DNA from: Betaproteobacteria bacterium
GTDB taxonomy: Bacteria; Pseudomonadota; Gammaproteobacteria; Burkholderiales; Thiobacillaceae
NCBI GenBank assembly: GCA_016219425.1
Contig: JACRNB010000003.1
Location: forward strand, 1-43,513
Direction of reading: 5' to 3'
DNA: 43,513 bases
Below are positions 31,208 through 41,240 of this stretch, piece by piece. A model generated the notes under the pieces. It was not told the origin of the DNA and made no database searches. It was given only the letters and a program-made list of their open reading frames with translations. Made by a program: the position numbers and the translations under genes. The number at the start of each line of letters is the position of its first letter. The first letter of the stretch is position 1.

Positions 31208-33363
31208 GCCGTGGCGCGCAAGCGTCGCCGGTAGGCCGCCACCGCCGGCCATACCGCCGCCGCCAGCAGGGCCAGCGTCACCAACACGGGCCACCACACG
31301 GGACGGTTCCATTCGGTCTGGTAGGCCGTGCGCGCTTTTGCGTCCACGCGGCGGTACTTGAGGATGTTGTGGGCCATCAGGTTGGGTTTCACGTTCTTCA
31401 CCCAGCCGTGGCGCAGGCCGAAGCTCTTGGGGTGGAAGGCGTAGATCCAGGGCGAGTCCGTGCGCGCGAGCTTCACCATGGCGTCGATCAGGGCCTGGCG
31501 CTCGGGCGTGTTGTCCAGATCCTTCATGCGCTCGAACAGGCGGTCGAATTCCGGGTTCTGGTAGTTGGCGGCGTTCTCGCCCCCGGCCCCGGCCTTTTTG
31601 TTGGGGCCGTAGAGCAGGAACAGGAAGTTCTCCGGGTCCGGGTAGTCGGCGTTCCAGCCCCATTCGAAGATCTGCGCGCTGCCCTTGCTCATCTTGTCCT
31701 GGAAGCGGTTGTAGTCGCTGGAGCGGATCACCAACTGGATGTCGAGCTTGGCGAACTGTTTGCGGAACCAGTCCAGGCGGCTCTTGGCCTCGGGACCGCT
31801 GGCGGCGGTGTCGAGGTAGAGGGTGAGGGGCTGGCCCGTGGCGGCGTCGCGGCCATTGGGGTAGCCCGCTTCGGCCAGCAGGCGCTTGGCGTCGGCCAGG
31901 GGACGGCGGCGGGCTTCGTTGCCGTTCCAGGCGAACACCACGGGGTTGATGCCCTTCTCCCCCTCCACATGACCAAAGATGCCCGGCGGCAGCGGCCCCT
32001 GGCCGGGGATGCCGCGCCCGTTGAGGAAGATGGAAATGAATTCGTCGTAGTCGATGGCGATGGAGAGGGCCTGGCGCAGCTTTCTGGATCGCTCCGAGAG
32101 CCCGCCCACCACCGGGTCCAGCATGTTGAAGCCCATGTAACTGAGGCTGGGCCGGGCGGCGGTGCTGAGGGCGATGCCGCGCTTTCGCATCTCGGGCGAG
32201 AGGTCGGGCTTGCCGTCCGCGCCCATGCGGATGGCTTGGTCGAAGCTGTCGGAGCTGATGCCGGAGGCGTCGTAATAGCCCTGGAGGAATTTGTTCCAGT
32301 AGGGCACGTCTTCCTTTTCCAGGGTGTAGATCACCCGGTCCACCAGGGGCAGACGTTGCCCGGCGTCCGCCAGCAGACCCGCTTCCTTATCACCCGGATC
32401 GCCTTCTGCGGGGTAGCGGTCATCGTGGAAATACGGGTTCCTTTCCAGGCGCATGACCCGGTTGGGGTCGTTCTCCGCGAGGTAGTGGGCGCCGGTGCCG
32501 ATGGGCTGCCAATCCAGGGTGAAGTTTTTCTCCTTCATGCCGGGCTGGCGGTAGAACGCTTCCGCCTCCGCGGGCGCCGGGGCGAAGAAGGGCATGGCGA
32601 GCCAGTAAATGAACTGGGGGTACTTGCCTTTGATGCGGATGCGCCAGGTGTATTGATCCACCGCCTCGCACCCCTTGAACGGGAAGGCGTTGAGGTCGAT
32701 GAACGCGCCTTTGGGCGCCGCCTTGGCCGCCTTGCCGATGGCCTGGGCGAGTTCCTTCATGCCGACGATGCTGTCGGCCATGAAGCCGAAGATGGGCGAC
32801 TGCACGCGCGGGTCCGCCAGACGGCGCACCTGGAACACATAGTCGGCGGCGGTCAGTTCGCGCGTGCCGGTTTCCGTGAATTGCTCGAAGCGGTCGATGC
32901 GCGCCAGTTCGGCGGGGTCCAGGGGGAGGTAGCGCGGCTGGCCGTCGGCGCGTTTGGCGAAGGCGGGATGGGGCTGGTAGCGGATGCCGGGCTTGAGCCG
33001 GATTTCGTATTCCGAGAGGGCGATGGATTTCGCCGGGGCGCTGGCGGGTAGCTCACGACCCGCCGCATCCAGGTAACGCACCGTGGGCAGGGTCGCGGCG
33101 GTGAGCGGTTCGAGCTGGTAGGGGCGCTTGAGGTAGTGGTACTGCACCACCGGCTCGTAGATGTTGCCGATGAAGACGTACTCGTTCTCGCTGTAGGAAC
33201 GCGCCGGGTCGAGATGCTTGGGGCGCTCGGAGAAGGCGGAGTAGAGAACGGATTTGCCGTCTTGCTCCGCTGGGTAGGGGCTGTTGCTGGGGCCGGAACA
33301 GGCGGCCAGACAACATGACAGTACAAGCAATCGTCCCAGCCGCCCCATCCCCATCGTCTTCAC
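31204..33363 (-). CDS. Peptide ABC transporter substrate-binding lipoprotein with C-terminal membrane anchor
   Basis: A 719-residue solute-binding protein of family 5 (oligopeptide/YejA-like). A lipoprotein signal ends at LAAC with Cys22. The family core runs from SVLYSAFSERPKHLDPARS through the C-lobe motif around LRQALSIAIDYDEF and GWNADYPDPENFLFLLYG. A C-terminal hydrophobic helix (WWPVLVTLALLAAAVWPAVAAY) followed by a basic tail gives a second membrane anchor. It should deliver peptides to the permeases at 25450-27751, from which it is separated by accessory genes. The first codon is GTG 33363, overlapping the DUF2442 stop (GTGA); ATG 33354 is an alternative. The stop TAG lies within a REP. 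Confidence 0.9.
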   Translation of the reverse strand: MKTMGMGRLGRLLVLSCCLAACSGPSNSPYPAEQDGKSVLYSAFSERPKHLDPARSYSENEYVFIGNIYEPVVQYHYLKRPYQLEPLTAATLPTVRYLDAAGRELPASAPAKSIALSEYEIRLKPGIRYQPHPAFAKRADGQPRYLPLDPAELARIDRFEQFTETGTRELTAADYVFQVRRLADPRVQSPIFGFMADSIVGMKELAQAIGKAAKAAPKGAFIDLNAFPFKGCEAVDQYTWRIRIKGKYPQFIYWLAMPFFAPAPAEAEAFYRQPGMKEKNFTLDWQPIGTGAHYLAENDPNRVMRLERNPYFHDDRYPAEGDPGDKEAGLLADAGQRLPLVDRVIYTLEKEDVPYWNKFLQGYYDASGISSDSFDQAIRMGADGKPDLSPEMRKRGIALSTAARPSLSYMGFNMLDPVVGGLSERSRKLRQALSIAIDYDEFISIFLNGRGIPGQGPLPPGIFGHVEGEKGINPVVFAWNGNEARRRPLADAKRLLAEAGYPNGRDAATGQPLTLYLDTAASGPEAKSRLDWFRKQFAKLDIQLVIRSSDYNRFQDKMSKGSAQIFEWGWNADYPDPENFLFLLYGPNKKAGAGGENAANYQNPEFDRLFERMKDLDNTPERQALIDAMVKLARTDSPWIYAFHPKSFGLRHGWVKNVKPNLMAHNILKYRRVDAKARTAYQTEWNRPVWWPVLVTLALLAAAVWPAVAAYRRRLRATA

Positions 33364-33641
33364 GCTGCGGCTTCCAACGCCTGATGGTGCTCGATGCGGT
33401 TGAGGTAGAGGTCAATCAGGGGAAAACACAGTTCATAGTCCCCCCAGACCAACTCTCCGAACTCGATATGGAATTGGGAAAAACGCTCCTGGCCTGACCA
33501 GGCCCTGATCTCCGGGTGGAGAGAGGCGGTCAGAAAGGGTTTGAAATCAACCACCTGTTCAGTGCCATCATCGAAACGGATGCGTAGCTTGAGTTCCCCC
33601 GCCATCTCAGCGGAGACGATGTTGATCACGCCAGAGTTCAC
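33360..33641 (-). CDS. DUF2442-family protein
   Basis: A 93-residue protein of the DUF2442 family (pattern LKLRIRFDDGTEQVVDFKPFL, then FGELVWGDYEL). The family is uncharacterised, often found beside DUF4160 proteins, and has been proposed as part of toxin-antitoxin-like pairs. It overlaps the DUF4160 stop (ATGA) and the start of the binding-protein gene (GTGA), so three genes are chained by four-base overlaps. No membrane or signal segment is seen. Confidence 0.82.
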   Translation of the reverse strand: MNSGVINIVSAEMAGELKLRIRFDDGTEQVVDFKPFLTASLHPEIRAWSGQERFSQFHIEFGELVWGDYELCFPLIDLYLNRIEHHQALEAAA

Positions 33642-33943
33642 TTGAGCCTCCTTGTGATGTGTTCAGGCCTGACCGGCTTGTGCAACACAAAGAAATCGAT
33701 CCACTTCGCCACGATCTCGTCCGCACGCGCGGATACAAGCTCCTCAAAGTAGCGCATCTCTTGCTGCGAAAGCGGCGCCCTGCCTACCGAAACGTCATAC
33801 CGTACTTCGGCCACCACCCCATTCACCACCACCAGTTCGGCCCGCGCCTCCCGCCCCTGGCATTTGCCGTGAACGTGCACCGGCTCATGCTCGTTGGCGT
33901 AGAACATCACGATCAGGCCGAAATATTCGTAGAGCTTGGGCAT
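33638..33943 (-). CDS. DUF4160-family protein
   Basis: A 101-residue protein of the DUF4160 family, recognised from the start MPKLYEYFGLIVMFYANEHEPVH and the HVHGKCQGREARAEL segment. Function is unknown. The pairing with DUF2442 is a recurrent one, and I infer a two-gene toxin-antitoxin-like module without proof. It lies 38 bases after purA and may be carried on that transcript. Confidence 0.82.
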   Translation of the reverse strand: MPKLYEYFGLIVMFYANEHEPVHVHGKCQGREARAELVVVNGVVAEVRYDVSVGRAPLSQQEMRYFEELVSARADEIVAKWIDFFVLHKPVRPEHITRRLK

Positions 33944-33981
33944 CCCCTGCTCCGGCCTGTGCGCGCTTTACTCGACGCGGT

Positions 33982-36523
<2,542 letters not shown>

Positions 36524-36525
36524 AG

Positions 36526-36723
36526 TTATCGGGCGGACCAGAGCAGGAGCAGGCCAATCAGCATGGAGACCAGCCCCATGAAACGAATCTGCCCGTCCTG
36601 AAGCCGGGTCATGCGCGTGAACGCATCACGCCAGGCGGTGGGGGCAAGGAACGGGAGTGCGCCTTCCATGACCAGCATCAGCGCAAGCGCGGGGAGAAGA
36701 ACATCGCCAAGGCTCACCACCAC
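36526..36723 (-). CDS. DUF2065-family small membrane protein (YjeT-like)
   Basis: A 65-residue protein with two predicted membrane helices (LLPALALMLVMEGALPFL and FMGLVSMLIGLLLLW) and a short loop, matching the DUF2065/YjeT family in size and pattern. It is typically encoded just after hflC, as here (8-base gap), and just before hisZ (2-base gap). Its function is unknown; context suggests a link to the HflKC membrane complex. Confidence 0.85.
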   Translation of the reverse strand: MVVSLGDVLLPALALMLVMEGALPFLAPTAWRDAFTRMTRLQDGQIRFMGLVSMLIGLLLLWSAR

Positions 36724-36731
36724 CCACCCGC

Positions 36732-37610
36732 TTACTTGCCACCGCCACGGGGGGATTTCATGTAGCGGAAGAATTCGGAGTTGGGTTGCAGGACCATGAC
36801 ATCGGTCTTGCTGCGGAAGCTCTGCTTGTACGACTCCATGCTGCGGTAGAAGGCATAGAACTCGGGGTTCTTGCCAAAGGCTGCGCCGTAGATGCCGGCG
36901 GCCTTGGCGTCGCCCTCGCCCTTGGTCTTCTGAGCCTCGCGGTAGGCCTCGGCGATGATCACTTCGCGCTGACGATCCGCGTCGGCCTTGATCTTTTCCG
37001 CCTCGGCGCCGCCGGTGGAACGCAGTTCATTGGCTACGCGCTTGCGCTCCGCATCCATGCGGCGGTAGACGGACTCGCTTACCTCCGTGGGCAGGTCGAC
37101 ACGCTTGATGCGCACATCCATGACTTCGACGCCGTAGCGGCGAGCATCGGCATCGGCGGATTTGCGCAGGGCCTCCATGACGTCATCCCGCTCGCCGGAC
37201 ACGACGTCATGCACGGTGCGCTTGCCAAATTCGGCGCGCATGCCGTCATTGACGGTCTGCGCCAGGCGGTTGCCGGCGCGACGTTCGTCGCCGCTGAAAC
37301 TGACGTAGAACTTCTGCACGTCGATGACGCGCCATTTCACGTAGTAGTCCACCAGGACGTTTTTCTTTTCCGAGGTGATGAAGCGCTCGGGATCCACCGC
37401 ATCCAGGGTCAGGATGCGGGTATCGAAATAACGGATGTTCTGAAGGAAGGGCATCTTGAGGTACAGGCCGGGTTCCTTCTTGATGCCTACCACTTCGCCC
37501 AACTGGAACACCATGGCGGCCTGACGCTGGTCCACGGAATAGACCGACAGGGCCAGCAACAACAGAACAACTACTAGAGAAATGACCAGACTGGCCGGGT
37601 TCTTCATCAT
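36732..37610 (-). CDS. hflC: HflC, FtsH protease modulator (SPFH domain)
   Basis: A 292-residue inner-membrane protein with one N-terminal helix (SLVISLVVVLLLLALSVYSV) and a periplasmic SPFH/prohibitin domain (~20-190). A long Ala/Glu/Lys helix follows (RVANELRSTGGAEAEKIKA). With HflK it forms the cage around FtsH. The start may be either of two adjacent ATGs (37610 or 37607), because the overlap with the hflK stop reads ATGATGA. Confidence 0.95.
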   Translation of the reverse strand: MMKNPASLVISLVVVLLLLALSVYSVDQRQAAMVFQLGEVVGIKKEPGLYLKMPFLQNIRYFDTRILTLDAVDPERFITSEKKNVLVDYYVKWRVIDVQKFYVSFSGDERRAGNRLAQTVNDGMRAEFGKRTVHDVVSGERDDVMEALRKSADADARRYGVEVMDVRIKRVDLPTEVSESVYRRMDAERKRVANELRSTGGAEAEKIKADADRQREVIIAEAYREAQKTKGEGDAKAAGIYGAAFGKNPEFYAFYRSMESYKQSFRSKTDVMVLQPNSEFFRYMKSPRGGGK

Positions 37611-38806
37611 GGCCGCTCCTCCCGCTCGCGGTTGCGCATGGCGTCACGCGAGCGCGAAGGTTCTGTTGGGGCCGCGTGCGATATCGGAGCCGCTTCGACT
37701 ATGACCGGGGAAGACGGGTTGGCCGCACCGGCGGGCTGGGCCATCTGCATCAGCTTGTCCAGGGGCAGATACAGCAGATTGCCGCCCTGTTTGTCGTCCA
37801 CCACCACCTTGGTGATGTTGGACATGATCTGCTGCATGGTGTCCTGGTAAAGACGCTCGCGCGTGACCTGGGGGGCCTTGGAGTACTCCGACAGGACTTT
37901 GGTGAAGCGCACCGCTTCACCCTCGGCCTGTGCTACCACGCGCTGCTTGTGACCATTTGCCTCTTCGATGAGGCGAGCCGCCACGCCGCGCGCCTTGGGG
38001 ATCACATCGTTGGCGTAGGCCTGGCCTTCGTTTTTGAGGCGTTCACGATCCTGGCCGGCCTTCACTGCATCATCAAATGCGGCCTGCACCTGCTCGGGAG
38101 GCTGGGCGTTCTGGAGGTTGACCTTGCTGATGGTGATGCCGGTCTTGTAACGATCCAGCACGCCCTGCATCAGCTTGGTGGCCTTGACGGCAATCTCCGC
38201 GCGGCCCTCGTAGAGCACGAAATCCATCTTGCTCTTGCCCACGATCTCGCGCATGGCGGTCTCCGCCACCTGTTTCACCGCCTCGTCCGGGTCGCGGTTG
38301 GCAAACAGGTAGTCCTCCGGATCCTTGAGGGTGTATTGCACGGAGAACTGAAGATCAATGATGTTCTCGTCGTCCGTCAGCATGAGAGATTCGCCCAGCA
38401 CTTTGGATTTCACGTTGTTGTGATAACCCACTTCCACGGTACGCACCTGCTCCACATTCACCACTTCCGCATCTTCCAGGGGGAACGGCAGATGCCAGCG
38501 GGGACCAGGCATGGTGCTCTCGACATAGGCGCCAAAACGCAAAACCACGCCGCGCTCACCCGCATTCACGATGTAGAACCCAGAGGCCAGCCACACCAGC
38601 ACAACAAGGCCGATGAGCAGGCCCGCGCCGCCGGGAAAGTTGAAGTCGCTGCCGCGACCAGGACCGGGGGGCGCATCGCCGCCGCCCTTGCGTCGGAACA
38701 GTCCGTTGATCTTGGCGTTGAAATCCTTCCAGAGTTCATCCAGGTCGGGAGGGCCGTCGTTCTTACCCTTGTTGCCATTGCCCCACTGGGGGTCGTTCCA
38801 GGCCAT
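37607..38806 (-). CDS. hflK: HflK, FtsH protease modulator (SPFH domain)
   Basis: A 399-residue partner of HflC. The Gly/Pro-rich cytoplasmic start (MAWNDPQWGNGNKGKND, DLDELWKDFNAKI) is typical of HflK. One membrane helix at 62-80 is followed by the SPFH domain, and a Pro/Ala-rich tail ends the protein. I set the start at ATG 38806 by family resemblance. The frame stays open upstream to an ATG at 38917 that would add 37 residues including a hydrophobic stretch and would overlap the hflX stop; this longer form cannot be excluded. Confidence 0.93.
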   Translation of the reverse strand: MAWNDPQWGNGNKGKNDGPPDLDELWKDFNAKINGLFRRKGGGDAPPGPGRGSDFNFPGGAGLLIGLVVLVWLASGFYIVNAGERGVVLRFGAYVESTMPGPRWHLPFPLEDAEVVNVEQVRTVEVGYHNNVKSKVLGESLMLTDDENIIDLQFSVQYTLKDPEDYLFANRDPDEAVKQVAETAMREIVGKSKMDFVLYEGRAEIAVKATKLMQGVLDRYKTGITISKVNLQNAQPPEQVQAAFDDAVKAGQDRERLKNEGQAYANDVIPKARGVAARLIEEANGHKQRVVAQAEGEAVRFTKVLSEYSKAPQVTRERLYQDTMQQIMSNITKVVVDDKQGGNLLYLPLDKLMQMAQPAGAANPSSPVIVEAAPISHAAPTEPSRSRDAMRNREREERP

Positions 38807-38903
38807 GGCAATAGGTTCGCCGCGGCGCACCGCCAAGACGGGCTGAACGATATAGCGCTGTCCGTACCAGACAGCCAGACGCAGCAAGGCATGCAGCAGT
38901 GGT

Positions 38904-40073
38904 TTAAGCAGTCCCATGGAGTTCCGTGTCGGAGATATCTTGGATTGCGTGAGCATCGAGGGCTTCGCTGGTGGATTTGGCACTGCGGGCGAATTCGCCG
39001 AGGGCGCCCCGCAACAGCTCGATTCCCGCACCAGTTCTGGCGGAAAGCCAGACCGCGGCGATCTTACCATACTCGTTCCGAGCCACTTGGGGCGCGGCAT
39101 CGGTGAGATCAGTCTTGTTCATTACCCGAAACTGAGGAACCGCTTCGGCCCCAATTTCCTTCAGCACCTTTTCCACTTCTTCCATCTGGATCTCACGGTT
39201 GGGGCTGGCGGAATCCACCACATGCAGGAGCAGGTCGGCGTGTGCCGTCTCCTCCAGCGTGGCGTGAAAAGCAGCGACCAGGGTATGAGGCAGGTGGGTG
39301 ATGAAACCGACGGTATCGGAAATCACCACTTCCCTCCCCGCTTCCGGCACCCACAGTTTGCGCGAGGTGGTATCCAGGGTGGCGAAGAGCTGGTCAGCAG
39401 CATAGGCGCCCGCACGGGTCAAGGTATTGAAAAGGGTGGATTTCCCGGCGTTGGTGTATCCCACCAGGGATACGGACAGAACACCGCCACGCTGGCGACT
39501 GCGCCGCTGCACCGCGCGGCTGCGGGCGTGCTTATCCAGTTTTCCTTCGATGGTCTTGATGCGCTGGGCGATGAGGCGGCGATCCAACTCCAACTGAGTC
39601 TCGCCGGGGCCGCCGCGCATGCCGATGCCCCCCTTCTGCCGTTCCAGGTGGGTCCATCCCCGCACCAGACGGGTGGCGTAGTGCCGCAATTGGGCGAGTT
39701 CCACCTGAAGCTTGCCTTCGTTGGAGCGGGCGCGCTGGGCAAAGATGTCGAGGATGAGCGCAGTGCGATCCAGCACGCGGCACTGCATGCGCCGTTCCAG
39801 GTTTCGCTCCTGCACCGGAGAAAGCTCGTGATTGAAGATCACAAGCTGGGCATCCGCCATGCGAGCAGCAGAAGCAATCTCGTCCGCCTTGCCTGTGCCA
39901 ACGAACAAACCTGCATCTGGCTTGGGGCGCTTGCCTTCCACCACGCCAGCCACCTCCAAGCCCGCACTGGAGGCGAGCAATCTCAACTCGTCCAGGCTCT
40001 CAACATAGTTCGGCTTGCCGAAATCAAGGGAAGCAAGAATGACCGCCGTCCCCCGTTCGGGGCGTTCAAACAT
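38904..40073 (-). CDS. hflX: GTPase HflX
   Basis: A 389-residue ribosome-associated GTPase that splits stalled or heat-damaged 70S ribosomes. The N-terminal nucleotide-binding domain (GTGKADEI, NHELSPVQERNLE) precedes the coiled region with RGGPGETQLELDRR. The Obg-like G domain has G1 GYTNAGKST (205-213), the G3 motif SDTVGFI, and G4 MNKTDL. It follows hfq by 14 bases, matching the conserved hfq-hflX pair. Confidence 0.96.
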   Translation of the reverse strand: MFERPERGTAVILASLDFGKPNYVESLDELRLLASSAGLEVAGVVEGKRPKPDAGLFVGTGKADEIASAARMADAQLVIFNHELSPVQERNLERRMQCRVLDRTALILDIFAQRARSNEGKLQVELAQLRHYATRLVRGWTHLERQKGGIGMRGGPGETQLELDRRLIAQRIKTIEGKLDKHARSRAVQRRSRQRGGVLSVSLVGYTNAGKSTLFNTLTRAGAYAADQLFATLDTTSRKLWVPEAGREVVISDTVGFITHLPHTLVAAFHATLEETAHADLLLHVVDSASPNREIQMEEVEKVLKEIGAEAVPQFRVMNKTDLTDAAPQVARNEYGKIAAVWLSARTGAGIELLRGALGEFARSAKSTSEALDAHAIQDISDTELHGTA

Positions 40074-40087
40074 GGGATTGGGTCAAA

Positions 40088-40321
40088 TCAGGCGTCTTCC
40101 CCGGCACGTTGAACCGTGATGGGGCGTGCGGGCACTACGGTGGAGATGGCGTGCTTGTAAATCATCTGGGTGACGGCGTTCTTCAGCAGAACCACATACT
40201 GATCAAAACTTTCGATGTGCCCCTGAAGCTTGATGCCGTTCACCAGGTAGATCGAAACCTGCACTTGTTCCTGCCTCAAAGCATTGAGGAACGGGTCTTG
40301 TAGCTGCTGCCCTTTGCTCAT
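40088..40321 (-). CDS. hfq: RNA chaperone Hfq
   Basis: A 77-residue Sm-like protein that pairs small RNAs with mRNAs. The Sm1 motif is [20 protein letters not shown] and the Sm2 motif YKHAIST. The C-terminal tail is short, as is common outside enterics. ATG 40321 is preceded by AAAAGGAAAC, a fair ribosome-binding site. The 114-base gap from the upstream yajQ-like gene is long enough for its own promoter; TAGAAT within it is a weak -10 candidate. Confidence 0.97.
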   Translation of the reverse strand: MSKGQQLQDPFLNALRQEQVQVSIYLVNGIKLQGHIESFDQYVVLLKNAVTQMIYKHAISTVVPARPITVQRAGEDA

Positions 40322-40435
40322 GGTGTTTCCTTTTCAGTCGTTACAGCTTGTTGGGAGCGGCGATTCTAGCCAGTAACCACAGGACCGGCCCGCGATTTCT
40401 CCGCTTCGCCACAAACTCGCTTCCGGCTGTGGCAT

Positions 40436-40924
40436 TCAGTCGCGGAAATTCTGGTACTGCAACGGCGCCTCGGTGATGGACTTGCGCACCAGGGCAATGG
40501 TTTCCTGCAGAACGTCCCGTTTGGCGCCCGAAACCCGCACACTCTCGCCCTGGATGCTGGCGTTGACCTTGAGCTTGGAATCCTTGATCTGTTTGACGAT
40601 CTTCTTGGCAAGATCACTGGCGATACCGTTCTTTACCGTCACCGCACGCTTGACCTTGTTACCGCTGACTTTCTCGATCTTGTCGGCTATCTCCAGAGCG
40701 CGGATATCAATGCCTCGCTTGATGAGCTTACCGTTAAGCACCTCCTGCACTTGGTCAAGCTTGAACTCGTCGTCCGCAAAGACCGTCAGGACAAGCTCCT
40801 TGATCTCGATACGCGCGTCCGACCCCTTGAAGTCAAAGCGGTTGGCGATCTCCTTGTTGGCTTGTTCGATGGCATTGCGGACCTCTTGCTGGTCCACTTC
40901 GGAGACGATGTCGAAAGAGGGCAT
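40436..40924 (-). CDS. YajQ-family nucleotide-binding protein
   Basis: A 162-residue protein of the YajQ family (start [47 protein letters not shown]). Members bind nucleotides, in some species cyclic di-GMP, and influence transcription, but the role here is unknown. The start is ATG 40924, which matches the family exactly; a further upstream ATG is not supported. AGGAAG lies shortly before it, and a TATAAT is about 30 bases upstream. It is divergent from rpoZ. Confidence 0.93.
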   Translation of the reverse strand: MPSFDIVSEVDQQEVRNAIEQANKEIANRFDFKGSDARIEIKELVLTVFADDEFKLDQVQEVLNGKLIKRGIDIRALEIADKIEKVSGNKVKRAVTVKNGIASDLAKKIVKQIKDSKLKVNASIQGESVRVSGAKRDVLQETIALVRKSITEAPLQYQNFRD

Positions 40925-40953
40925 AAGGCACTTCCTGTCTGAGTTTGACGCCA

Positions 40954-40959
40954 ATTATA
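40954..40959 (-). promoter_or_regulatory. -10 box candidate for the yajQ-like gene
   Basis: A perfect TATAAT on the minus strand lies 29 bases before the start codon. The hexamer 17 bases upstream (TGATTC) is a poor -35. The same divergent gap should also hold the rpoZ promoter, for which TAGAAT at 40975-40980 is a possible -10. Confidence 0.4.
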
Positions 40960-41013
40960 TGTCGCTGGTCGGAGTAGAATCAGGCCGCACCGATTGTTCT
41001 CAAGGAGTTCCAG

Positions 41014-41220
41014 ATGGCCCGTGTAACCGTAGACGACTGCCTCAAGCGCATCCCCAACCGTTTTGAAATGACACTGGCCGCCGCGTACCGCGCACGGCAG
41101 ATATCCACGGGGGCCACCCCGCGCGTTGAACAGGGCAGAGACAAGCCCGCCGTGGTGGCTCTGCGCGAGATCGCCGAAGGGCTGTCGGGGGTGGAAGTAC
41201 TCAAGAAAGCTCCGCACTGA
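41014..41220 (+). CDS. rpoZ: RNA polymerase omega subunit
   Basis: A 68-residue omega subunit that helps assemble RNA polymerase and forms part of the ppGpp site. The family pattern is clear: [30 protein letters not shown] and the later [20 protein letters not shown] lies seven bases before ATG 41014. The spoT gene starts 20 bases downstream, the classical pairing of omega with the ppGpp enzyme. Confidence 0.97.
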   Translation: MARVTVDDCLKRIPNRFEMTLAAAYRARQISTGATPRVEQGRDKPAVVALREIAEGLSGVEVLKKAPH

Positions 41221-41240
41221 CCATCTGACCAGAGAGAACG

